A DNA stretch of 8,483 nt from an uncultured Candidatus Nitrosopelagicus sp. Lineage in GTDB: Archaea > Thermoproteota > Nitrososphaeria > Nitrososphaerales > Nitrosopumilaceae. The stretch covers positions 1 to 8,483 of the forward strand of contig CALBOT010000003.1 in assembly GCA_937896695.1 (NCBI GenBank), written 5' to 3'. Position numbers and translations under genes: made by a program. Positions 1 through 5,689 of this stretch are shown here, piece after piece (the first letter of the stretch is position 1; each line of letters starts with the position of its first letter). The notes under the pieces are model-generated. The model was not told the DNA's origin. It did no database searches and saw only the letters and a list, made by a program, of their open reading frames with translations.

Positions 1-273
1 GATTTACTACCACATATTTCAGGTGCAAGTTGGGCAATGTTATGGTTTAGAATTAATGGAATAAAAAATCCATCAAAAGATGAATTTAGAGAAAAAACTG
101 TCGAGTACTTTAGTAAGATTGTACCACTACTGGAATCATTTGAAGGTAAGAAAGAATTTGATGATATCAATCATTACATGAAAAATAGATTTGAACAAGA
201 GAAAAAATTAATCATGAGTGGAGAAAATAAAGAAGTTGAAAAAAGATATCAACGTTATCTTGATTATGGTTAA
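1..273 (+). CDS. C-terminal end of an unrecognised protein (5' truncated by window edge)
   Basis: The reading frame is open from the first base of the window, so the visible 90 residues are the tail of a longer gene; the internal ATG at 37 is probably not the true start. The first part is fairly hydrophobic (LLPHISGASWAMLWFRI). The rest is charged and probably helical, rich in Lys and Glu, ending in RYQRYLDYG. I see no metal-binding motif, signal or membrane segment, and I do not recognise the family. Its TAA stop overlaps the stop of the convergent HD-domain gene by 4 nt. That it is coding is supported by the continuous frame and the tight convergent packing. Function is unknown. Confidence 0.6.
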   Translation, partial: DLLPHISGASWAMLWFRINGIKNPSKDEFREKTVEYFSKIVPLLESFEGKKEFDDINHYMKNRFEQEKKLIMSGENKEVEKRYQRYLDYG

Positions 274-881
274 ATCTCAGTTTTAAGTTCTTTAAGAAAA
301 TTTTCTAAGATTTTTGTACGTTTTTTTGCTAATAATTTACCAGTCTTAGTATTCATTTTTTTTTCTAATGTGAGTAATTTCTCATAAAAGTGGTCTAAAG
401 CCCATCTATTATCATTTAGAATTCTATTTTTTGAAAAGGGGTCATTTGGATCATAAAAAGGTCTATTATTTGAACCGCTAAATGAGAATACGCGGGCCAG
501 ACCAATAGCTCCAATGGCATCCAATCTATCTGCATCTTGAAGGATTTTTCCTTCAGGAGTAGAAGGAATTTTACCTTTTGAAAAACTATGCTGTTTTATT
601 GCATCAGAAATTATCTTGATTTCATCATCTAAAAAATTATTTTCTTTTAAAATCTTTTTAGAAAGTTTAGCACTTTTTGTAGAAGAATCTTTACGAGTTT
701 TTGTTTTTATGATGTCATGTAGTAATACTGCAGATAAGATTAATTTCTTGTTTCCATTTTCAGTTTTACATATTTTCTCAGCATTACGATATACCCTCAT
801 TACATGTTCAAAATCATGTGCAGGATCATTTTTTGCAAGTTTAATTTTAGCTATTTTTTTTAAATTTACAAGTTGATTCAT
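270..881 (-). CDS. HD-domain phosphohydrolase (YedJ/YpgQ-like)
   Basis: A soluble metal-dependent phosphohydrolase of the HD superfamily, about 203 residues from the chosen start. Counting from that start, an N-terminal HDFEHV block holds His22 and His26. The HD pair is His55-Asp56 in LLHDIIK, and a later conserved block QDADRLDAIGAIGLAR holds the final metal-binding Asp118. This order, HxxxH then HD then DADRLDAIG, is typical of the small single-domain group that includes E. coli YedJ and Bacillus YpgQ, some of which hydrolyse nucleotides. The actual substrate here is not known. The frame extends upstream to an ATG at 941, but I prefer the ATG at 881. It forms an ATGA overlap with the stop of the upstream membrane-protein gene and puts the first HD motif at the usual distance from the N-terminus. 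An ATG at 890 is also possible. The stop overlaps the convergent gene by 4 nt. Confidence 0.85.
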   Translation of the reverse strand: MNQLVNLKKIAKIKLAKNDPAHDFEHVMRVYRNAEKICKTENGNKKLILSAVLLHDIIKTKTRKDSSTKSAKLSKKILKENNFLDDEIKIISDAIKQHSFSKGKIPSTPEGKILQDADRLDAIGAIGLARVFSFSGSNNRPFYDPNDPFSKNRILNDNRWALDHFYEKLLTLEKKMNTKTGKLLAKKRTKILENFLKELKTEI

Positions 882-1510
882 AATTTCCATATCTTTGGTC
901 TTGTTAATTTGAATTTTCTTTTTGTTAATAACAAAGTCCAATTAATACATGTAAAGAGAATTATGACAGATATTCCTAGTACATCAGCAATTAAAATTCC
1001 AATATATCGTTCTTCAAATAATTCAACAAAAGGAGTTAAAACTATGTTACTTATGGATATCATCAAATAATATGATGCGACACGACCTGCCCAAAATCCA
1101 ACATACAATCCAATACTTTTTGCTTTAAGAAGACCATATGTTACAAATAGCATATTACTTGGAAGAGGGGTTGCAGCAAAAAGGAATGAAGTAAGAACAT
1201 AACCAAATCTTTTTTTGTTTAGAAAATTTCCAATTGCATCAAGATTAGATTTTTGCTCTTTTTGAACAAATTTCCTAAACAATGTAGAAATTCGTTTTAG
1301 AATAAATCTTCCAATTGTTGCACCTGTTGCACCAACTAACGCAAGAATAAGTGGATCATATGATGTATCTATAGCATAAAATGATGCAAGTATAATCCAT
1401 GTTGGAGGCATTAAAAGTGGAGCTGCATTCACGAGAATCAATAAGAAAAAAATTCCTAGATAAGAAAATTCCAATACAGATTCAAACAGATCAGCCATGA
1501 ATCTCATCAT
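878..1510 (-). CDS. VTT/DedA-like (SNARE-associated family) membrane protein
   Basis: An integral membrane protein of up to 210 residues. Hydrophobic spans lie at about 16-45, 52-70, 104-130, 132-158 and 168-196. The middle part resembles the VTT/DedA fold: a Gly-rich segment ALVGATGATIGRF, a basic amphipathic linker, a probable re-entrant segment with AATPLPSN, and a following span with GFWAGR, like the FxxxR motif of the family. Known members include lipid scramblases and flippases and proteins needed for envelope homeostasis; a lipid-related role here is inference. ATG codons occur at 1510, 1507 and 1498. The minus strand has a TATA-like TTTAGATATT at about 1517-1527, roughly 25 nt before the third of these, so a leaderless start at 1498 is a real alternative. 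The stop overlaps the HD gene's ATG (ATGA), so the two are probably co-translated. Confidence 0.7.
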   Translation of the reverse strand: MMRFMADLFESVLEFSYLGIFFLLILVNAAPLLMPPTWIILASFYAIDTSYDPLILALVGATGATIGRFILKRISTLFRKFVQKEQKSNLDAIGNFLNKKRFGYVLTSFLFAATPLPSNMLFVTYGLLKAKSIGLYVGFWAGRVASYYLMISISNIVLTPFVELFEERYIGILIADVLGISVIILFTCINWTLLLTKRKFKLTRPKIWKL

Positions 1511-1572
1511 CTGTTAAAATATCTAAATCATTGGTTAACTATTAACAAAAAATGAATCAGTTATACACGAAC

Positions 1573-1580
1573 TTTATATC
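1573..1580 (+). promoter_or_regulatory. TATA box for the zinc-finger microprotein gene
   Basis: The plus strand reads CGAACTTTATATCG here, with TTTATATC as the archaeal TATA element and a purine-rich stretch upstream where a BRE would lie. Its centre is about 25 nt before the ATG at 1602, the spacing expected for a leaderless or nearly leaderless transcript. No Shine-Dalgarno is visible before that ATG. Confidence 0.6.
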
Positions 1581-1601
1581 GAAAAAGACACCATAATTTC
1601 C

Positions 1602-1724
1602 ATGCCCAATAAGATGCTGAAATGTTTTAGATGTAATCTATATTTCAAGAACGAAGAACTTGCAAAAATCCACAAAGAAATAACTAGCCATCGAATAACA
1701 ACAACAGAGTCACAGATTGCATAG
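1602..1724 (+). CDS. C2H2 zinc-finger microprotein, 40 residues
   Basis: A short gene starting at ATG 1602 and ending at TAG 1722-1724. The product has one zinc-finger-like unit: Cys8-x2-Cys11, a phenylalanine (Phe15) three residues after the second Cys, Leu20 in the core, then His24 and His30 (C-x2-C-x12-H-x5-H). This closely follows the classical C2H2 pattern, although Leu-to-His spacing differs by one. Almost the whole protein is the finger plus a Thr/Ser-rich tail of ten residues. It probably binds one zinc ion and could act in DNA, RNA or protein binding, but the target cannot be read from the sequence. A well-placed TATA box at 1573-1580 supports expression. It is much shorter than usual gene-calling limits. 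It lies between a divergent membrane-protein gene and a tRNA gene on the opposite strand. Confidence 0.7.
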   Translation: MPNKMLKCFRCNLYFKNEELAKIHKEITSHRITTTESQIA

Positions 1725-1736
1725 TTTTAGAAAATA

Positions 1737-1836
1737 TGGAGGGGGTGGGATTCGAACCCACGAACTCCTAAGAGAAAGGATATCTTATACAATGATCTTG
1801 AGTCCTTCTCGGTTGACCAGGCTTCGATACCCCTCC
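1737..1836 (-). tRNA. tRNA-Leu(CAA) with a 15-nt intron
   Basis: On the minus strand a full type II tRNA can be folded. The acceptor stem is GGAGGGG/CCCCTCC (1830-1836 with 1738-1744) and the discriminator A is at 1737. The T arm is GTGGG-TTCGAAT-CCCAC. The D stem is short (TCG/CGA), and a long variable arm pairs CTC with GAG around TTAG. The anticodon stem is AAGGA/TCCTT with loop CTCAAGA and anticodon CAA at 1798-1800, which with the long variable arm identifies leucine (UUG codons). The loop closes only if a 15-nt intron is removed, at 1782-1796 (or shifted by one, with the same product), at the usual archaeal site just after the anticodon. The CCA end is not encoded. A T-run (AAAA on plus, 1731-1734) follows and may terminate transcription. 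Confidence 0.93.
1782..1796 (-). other. tRNA-Leu intron (position 37/38)
   Basis: These 15 bases separate the purine after the CAA anticodon from the 3' strand of the anticodon stem. Removing them restores a 7-nt loop on a perfect 5-bp stem. Archaeal tRNA introns at this site are cut by the splicing endonuclease at a bulge-helix-bulge. I did not verify a canonical form of that motif, so a relaxed version is likely. Confidence 0.8.
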
Positions 1837-1860
1837 AACAAATGATATTATTGATTTTAA

Positions 1861-1868
1861 CATATAAC
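1861..1868 (-). promoter_or_regulatory. TATA box for the tRNA-Leu gene
   Basis: On the minus strand the sequence reads GTTATATG, centred about 28 nt upstream of the first base of the tRNA, as expected for an archaeal TATA element with a very short 5' leader. The region between this box and the next gene's promoter shows nothing else I can support. Confidence 0.5.
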
Positions 1869-1922
1869 TTCTTCAATACTAAATACTATTTTCATTATGA
1901 AAAAAATAATTTGAAAACAAAG

Positions 1923-1930
1923 TTTATAAT
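1923..1930 (+). promoter_or_regulatory. TATA box for the OB-fold gene
   Basis: The plus strand reads AAACAAAGTTTATAATC, with TTTATAAT centred about 25 nt before the ATG at 1952 and an A-rich BRE-like stretch upstream. The spacing implies a leaderless or nearly leaderless message. An AAGG at 1937-1940 is 11 nt from the ATG, rather far for a ribosome binding site. Confidence 0.6.
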
Positions 1931-1951
1931 CATTTTAAGGAATTTCAATAC

Positions 1952-2242
1952 ATGACAACAATTGATGAAGCCAAGAATATGAGATCAGGAATCAATGTTG
2001 AGGGTACAGTTGAACGAAAAGAAGAAGTTAGAACTGTTAACACAAAAGCTGGTTCAACAGTAGATGTAGCAAATGCAATGCTTGTAGACAATGGAATGGA
2101 AATTAAAATTACATTGTGGGCAGAAGATGCAAACAATATTCAAAATGGCGACAGAATAAAAATTGAAAACGGATATACTAACGAGTTTAAAGGTGAAGTC
2201 CAACTCGGAAAAGGTAAATTCGGAAAGCTTGAAAAAATTTAG
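1952..2242 (+). CDS. Small OB-fold single-stranded DNA-binding protein (archaeal RPA/SSB-like)
   Basis: A 96-residue protein that is essentially one OB-fold. Successive beta-strand blocks can be read: INVEGTVERKEEVRTVN at about 14-30, a second around VDVANAMLVDNG, then IKITLWAEDA at 51-60 with Trp56, and GDRIKIENGYTNEFKGEVQL at about 66-85 with Tyr75 and Phe79. The pattern of strand, VDNG turn, IKITLW, GDRIKIENGY, then a Gly-rich end matches archaeal single-domain SSB and RPA-type OB folds, where aromatic residues stack on bases. It most likely protects single-stranded DNA in replication and repair; RNA binding is possible. There is no acidic C-terminal tail of the bacterial SSB kind. It has its own promoter and converges with the coiled-coil gene, with about 33 nt of T-rich sequence between stops. 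Confidence 0.85.
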   Translation: MTTIDEAKNMRSGINVEGTVERKEEVRTVNTKAGSTVDVANAMLVDNGMEIKITLWAEDANNIQNGDRIKIENGYTNEFKGEVQLGKGKFGKLEKI

Positions 2243-2275
2243 ATTAAAATTTTAGTATTTTAATTATTTTCGAGG

Positions 2276-2974
2276 CTATTTCTTTTTTACTTTTTTTGTT
2301 TTAGGTTTAGCTTTTACTTTTTTTGTTTTAGGTTTAGCTTTTGGAATTGCAGCCTTTACTTTAGAAAGTTTTTCAGTCACAGATGATTCACGTTTTTTTG
2401 CCGATTCGAATTTTTTAGATGCAGAATTAAGTTTCACCTGTGCATTTTTTGCCAATTTTACAAGTTCAGGTTTGGATTCTATGTTCTTTTTGAGGGTTTT
2501 GCTAATAGAACTCTTTTTTTTCTCAATTTCATCTATTGCTTGTGAGAGTTTTTTCTCCATAGAAGTTCGTTGTTTGATTTCATTTGTGATGTCTTCAATA
2601 GTTGAGATGATTGAATTTAATCTATATTGAAGATTCTGTCTTTCCTCAGGAGTATCAGAAAAGTCAATCTCACTTTCAATTTGTTCCTTATTTTGAGTTT
2701 CTGAGCTTAGTCGTTCTTGTGCGGCAGATTTTAGTCTTCGAATACTCTCCATCTGGGCAATTTTTTGGCTAAGAATTTCATTTACATCTTCGGCATTCTG
2801 TTTGAATGTATCAATTCGTTTTTGAGTTGATTTTAGAGATGATGAATATTTTCTAGATATAGATTTGATTTTTTTGTACTCATTTTCACCTTTTCGACGG
2901 ATCTTACTGATCTCAGATTTTTGTGATGTTAATTGTTTTAATTTATTTTTTAATCTTGCCACATGATTATACAA
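2276..2974 (-). CDS. Long coiled-coil protein with lysine-rich repeated tail
   Basis: A predicted soluble protein of 232 residues, almost entirely helical and highly charged. Residues 5-210 read as long coiled coil, interrupted around residues 102-112 by SDTPEERQN, which could be a hinge between two antiparallel helices. The C-terminal 25 residues are nearly all Lys, Ala, Pro, Thr and Val, built from repeats of AKPKTKKVK, like the basic tails of linker histones and other nucleic-acid-binding proteins. There are no Cys, signal peptide or membrane segments. A structural or chromosome-associated role is plausible by analogy with archaeal coiled-coil proteins, but no specific family is recognised. 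The start used is a TTG at 2974; a GTG at 2962 (giving MARLKNKLKQL) is equally plausible, as CTTAAG lies about 26 nt upstream of it. Confidence 0.75.
   Translation of the reverse strand: MYNHVARLKNKLKQLTSQKSEISKIRRKGENEYKKIKSISRKYSSSLKSTQKRIDTFKQNAEDVNEILSQKIAQMESIRRLKSAAQERLSSETQNKEQIESEIDFSDTPEERQNLQYRLNSIISTIEDITNEIKQRTSMEKKLSQAIDEIEKKKSSISKTLKKNIESKPELVKLAKNAQVKLNSASKKFESAKKRESSVTEKLSKVKAAIPKAKPKTKKVKAKPKTKKVKKK
2289..2342. repeat. Two perfect 27-bp tandem copies encoding the basic tail
   Basis: Positions 2289-2315 and 2316-2342 are identical and in frame within the coiled-coil gene, each encoding a nine-residue basic unit with AKPKTKKV. Perfect nucleotide identity suggests recent duplication or ongoing copy-number change by slippage. 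The tail is therefore a likely site of length variation between strains. Confidence 0.9.
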
Positions 2975-3082
2975 AACTATTATGGCTTAAGTTATTGAGA
3001 ATGTGAGGTTTTGACTTTTCTGTAAATAAAATTAACATAATTTGATTCAAAAAATTTTTTTAGGTATAGAATAAAGTGAAAT

Positions 3083-3403
3083 ATGGAATTTCATCCTTCA
3101 AAGATCCCTATTTCTAAAACATTTGATGTGAAAGATGAAAAACAAGCAACAGAAGCTGCACATGAAATGGTTATGATCGGTTTTGATAAAGAGAATAAAG
3201 GATACAAAGTTTTGATGCCAAAAGAAAATGAAAAAATTGCAAAACGGATTGGGTATACCGTTACTACAACCGTAACGTATGCATTAAGAAAAACAAAACA
3301 AGAAAGAGATGTACGATATTGGACATATCACGAAGATGAGAAAAACTATGCAATAGTTTTTGTTAGTTCCAAAGTTTTAGAGAAATTAGATTTTTCGTGG
3401 TAG
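3083..3403 (+). CDS. Hypothetical protein, 106 residues
   Basis: An acidic-to-neutral soluble protein from ATG 3083. It has no Cys, signal peptide or membrane segment. The order looks alpha/beta: a helix with EKQATEAAHEMVMIGF, a strand GYKVLMP, a helix with ENEKIAKRIGY, a strand TVTTTVTYAL, a charged turn, then strands DVRYWTYHEDE and NYAIVFVSS. I do not recognise the family and propose no function. Its 3' end overlaps the convergent PAP2 gene by 18 nt, so the last residues (KLDFSW) are encoded opposite that gene's C-terminus. Steady codon use and a frame without interruption make it a real gene. No clear Shine-Dalgarno is seen. Confidence 0.65.
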   Translation: MEFHPSKIPISKTFDVKDEKQATEAAHEMVMIGFDKENKGYKVLMPKENEKIAKRIGYTVTTTVTYALRKTKQERDVRYWTYHEDEKNYAIVFVSSKVLEKLDFSW

Positions 3404-4057
3404 AAATATTTCATCCAACTTCAATCTTTTTGAAACGTAACCAGCAAGTAATATTCCTAGAACAAATCCACCAATCACATCTAAAGGATAATGTTGTAAA
3501 ACATAGATTCTGCTAAATGACATGAGTATTGGGTAAATCCAAATCAAATGGACACCTCTAGGGAATTTTTCAGACAATACATAGACCATAACAAATGCAA
3601 ACATTGCTGAACGTGCGGCATGACCAGAAGGGAATCCAGCAGTCCAACTTCGCCCTTCACAAAAAAGAGAAAAACTATCAGGTTCTACCTCAAAAGGAAG
3701 TTCACTCCCAAGCCAATCTAAAAATGGTCTATCCCTATCAACACCACATTTTACATATCCAGTAATGAGGGAAGATAAAACTAGTAAAATAAGCAAAATC
3801 ATTCCAATTTTTCGTGTTTTTCTAATGATTAGGAGCACTATACTGAAGGGCAACATCACAAAAACATTACCAGATTCAGTTAGAAGCCATACAGCATAAT
3901 CAATTGATGGATTTCCAGCAGATTCCTGAATGCTAGTCATAAATTGTTTCTCAGAATCAAATGTAAATTGCGACAATGCAATAAAAGTACAGATAAGAAA
4001 TAAGGTAAGAAGGATGAAAAAAGGTCGTGATCTAATTCCGAATAGAATATTTTGCAA
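3386..4057 (-). CDS. PAP2-family membrane phosphatase
   Basis: A 223-residue integral membrane acid phosphatase of the PAP2 superfamily, likely acting on lipid phosphates or polyprenyl pyrophosphates at the outer face of the membrane. All three signature motifs are present in order: K103-x6-R110-P111, P143-S-G-H146, and S181-R182-x5-H188-x3-D192, with His146 and His188 as the expected catalytic pair. Hydrophobic spans lie at about 12-31, 55-78, 84-101, 149-161, 168-180 and 191-207. The insertion between motifs 1 and 2 contains Cys133, and Cys104 lies in motif 1; a disulfide is possible but unproven. The start is TTG at 4057, because an in-frame TAA lies immediately before it and no ATG or GTG follows before the first membrane span. 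Substrate cannot be told from the sequence. Confidence 0.85.
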   Translation of the reverse strand: MQNILFGIRSRPFFILLTLFLICTFIALSQFTFDSEKQFMTSIQESAGNPSIDYAVWLLTESGNVFVMLPFSIVLLIIRKTRKIGMILLILLVLSSLITGYVKCGVDRDRPFLDWLGSELPFEVEPDSFSLFCEGRSWTAGFPSGHAARSAMFAFVMVYVLSEKFPRGVHLIWIYPILMSFSRIYVLQHYPLDVIGGFVLGILLAGYVSKRLKLDEIFLPRKI

Positions 4058-4130
4058 TTATTTCTCATTATTTCAATAATTGAGGACAATATGTCATTTA
4101 CCATCATTAATGGTGTGATCGGATAAACGA

Positions 4131-4138
4131 ATTTTAAC
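4131..4138 (+). promoter_or_regulatory. Probable TATA box for phosphoglycerate kinase
   Basis: The plus strand reads ACGAATTTTAACCGG, with a TATA-like ATTTTAAC centred about 25 nt before the GTG at 4159. The spacing fits a leaderless transcript that starts at or just before the GTG. It lies in the 101-nt divergent gap shared with the PAP2 gene. Confidence 0.45.
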
Positions 4139-4158
4139 CGGAATAATGAATTCAGTGT

Positions 4159-5367
4159 GTGGGCATACTAACATTAGATAATTTTGATGTTAAAGACAAA
4201 ACTGTGTTGCTTCGTGTAGACATGAATTGTCCTATCCATCCAGACACATGTGAAATCTTGGGTACAAAAAGGATTGAAGAAATAGTTGAAACAATTAACG
4301 CATTAGATGGGGCAAAAATTGTCATCATATCTCATCAAGGGAGAGTTGGCAGAAATGATTTTGTTGGGATGGAACAACACGCAAGACAATTAGAAAAATT
4401 TTCAAATAAAAAAGTGCGATATGTTGCAGATGTAATTGGATCATTAGCTCAAAAAGAAATCAAAGAAATGAAAGGTGATGAAATAATTTTACTTGATAAT
4501 CTCAGATTATGCGCAGAAGAAAATTATGAATTTTCATTAGAAGAAAGTGCTAGAACAATCATGGTTCAAAGATTAAAAGACTTATTTGATTTATTTATTT
4601 TAGATTCATTTCCAAGTGCACATAGAACACATCCATCACTTGTAGGATTTGCACAAGTGTTACCAACATGTGCAGGACGTTTATTGGAAAGAGAAGTTAA
4701 ACAATTAGACAACATACTAACTGTTGCAAAATCTCCATTTACCGTTGTGTTAGGAGGATCAAAGGTTGATGATAGATTAAAAGCAATAAAATTATTAATA
4801 AAAAAAGAACGTGCAGATCACGTATTACTAACTGGAGTTATTGCAAATGTCTTCTTACGTGCACAAGGAAGAATAAAATTTCCATTAAACATTAAAGACG
4901 AAGATGAAATGGTGGCAAGTGCTCATTCATTAATTGGTGATCATCCAGATGTTTTTTCGACACCAGTAGATATTGCGGTGAATAAAGATGGAAAAAGAGT
5001 TGAGATAGACGTTAGAGATTTAGCAAAAGATGATGAAATATTTGACATTGGAACAAAAACATTAGAACATTATTCAAAAATTGTTGCCAGTGCAGGAACA
5101 ATATTCATGAGTGGTCCAGCAGGATTTTTTGAAAAAGATAATTTTCAATTTGGGACTAAATCAATGCTTGAATCAATAGCAAATTCTATGGCAACATCAA
5201 TAATTAGCGGAGGGCATTTAACATCAGCTCTAAAACAGTTCAATTTAACAGAAAAAGTGAATCATATGAGTACTGCAGGTGGAGCACTAGTAAGATATCT
5301 CACTGGACAAAAATTACCTATGATAAAATGCCTAGAAGATGCAGCGGAAAGACATGCTAAAGTGTAG
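4159..5367 (+). CDS. pgk: Phosphoglycerate kinase (archaeal type)
   Basis: Catalyses reversible phosphate transfer between 1,3-bisphosphoglycerate and ADP in the cytoplasm; in an autotrophic ammonia oxidiser it would mainly serve gluconeogenesis. At 402 residues it is normal length. The N-terminal substrate domain shows RVDMNCP (19-25), HQGRVG (59-64), LLDNLRL (111-117) and DSFPSAHRTHPS (149-160). The C-terminal nucleotide domain shows GGSKVDDR (199-206), FDIGTKT (295-301), GPAGFFE (319-325), SGGHLTS (350-356) and STAGGA (371-376). Bacterial enzymes have a GGGD motif where this one has SGGH, a variation expected in archaeal forms. The start is GTG 4159, with a TATA-like element about 25 nt upstream and no good Shine-Dalgarno. 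The stop overlaps the convergent winged-helix gene by 11 nt. Confidence 0.95.
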   Translation: MGILTLDNFDVKDKTVLLRVDMNCPIHPDTCEILGTKRIEEIVETINALDGAKIVIISHQGRVGRNDFVGMEQHARQLEKFSNKKVRYVADVIGSLAQKEIKEMKGDEIILLDNLRLCAEENYEFSLEESARTIMVQRLKDLFDLFILDSFPSAHRTHPSLVGFAQVLPTCAGRLLEREVKQLDNILTVAKSPFTVVLGGSKVDDRLKAIKLLIKKERADHVLLTGVIANVFLRAQGRIKFPLNIKDEDEMVASAHSLIGDHPDVFSTPVDIAVNKDGKRVEIDVRDLAKDDEIFDIGTKTLEHYSKIVASAGTIFMSGPAGFFEKDNFQFGTKSMLESIANSMATSIISGGHLTSALKQFNLTEKVNHMSTAGGALVRYLTGQKLPMIKCLEDAAERHAKV

Positions 5368-5689
5368 CATTACAGTCTGAATTTGGACAAATTCTAGATT
5401 CTTCTTTTCCTAAATATGCATCAGTGTTACATGAAGTACAAGGAATTTTCTCAATATCGTCGAATATTTTGAACCATTGAGTGGTAAAATTTTGTGCAAT
5501 ACAACGAACTAATCCATCATTTTCAATTTTTTTGAAATCACTTTCAAGATCATCAATGGTTTGTGATTTATCAAAAGTGTCAGTTTTCTTTAAAAATTCA
5601 TAAATTTCATCATTACTAAATCGCAAATCAATTTCGTTAAAATTATCAAAGATTATTTTTCTTATCTGAAGTACGTTGGAATTTGACAT
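5357..5689 (-). CDS. Winged-helix/zinc-ribbon protein coupled to sufU
   Basis: A 110-residue protein with two apparent parts. Residues 1-75 look like a winged helix: a first helix (NVLQIRKIIFDNF), FSNDEIYEFLKK, then TIDDLESDFKKIENDGLVRC with a likely beta wing ending in QWFKIF. Residues 80-110 form a zinc ribbon or other metal knuckle with Cys84-x2-Cys87-x13-Cys101-x4-Cys106; a further Cys63 lies in the wing. Such a layout suggests a small DNA-binding regulator, but a role in metal or cluster sensing is only inference. Its ATG follows the sufU TAG with no gap (TAGATG), so it is almost certainly translated with sufU. It is the last gene of the suf block seen here, and its 3' end overlaps pgk by 11 nt. 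I do not know a named family. Confidence 0.7.
   Translation of the reverse strand: MSNSNVLQIRKIIFDNFNEIDLRFSNDEIYEFLKKTDTFDKSQTIDDLESDFKKIENDGLVRCIAQNFTTQWFKIFDDIEKIPCTSCNTDAYLGKEESRICPNSDCNATL

Noticed and set aside
881..941. Longer N-terminus for the HD protein (start at 941)
   Set aside because: It would overlap the upstream gene by 64 nt and add a Lys-rich stretch of no known family role; the ATGA overlap at 881 is a better start.
616..1070. Plus-strand open frames at 616-876 and 873-1070 opposite the HD and membrane genes
   Set aside because: They lie wholly antisense to two well-supported genes, have no recognisable motif, and their hydrophobic look comes from complementing Lys-rich codons.
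1737..1836. Reading the tRNA as intron-less with another identity
   Set aside because: Without removing the 15 nt the anticodon loop would be 22 nt. The long variable arm and CAA loop fit leucine once the intron is taken out.
1945..2136. Minus-strand frame opposite the OB-fold gene
   Set aside because: The opposite frame encodes a clear OB-fold with its own promoter; the antisense product is low-complexity Ser/Thr/Val with no start signal.
3050..3082. A TATA box for the 106-residue gene in the A/T run before 3083
   Set aside because: The run is low-complexity A then T, and no element stands out at the expected distance.
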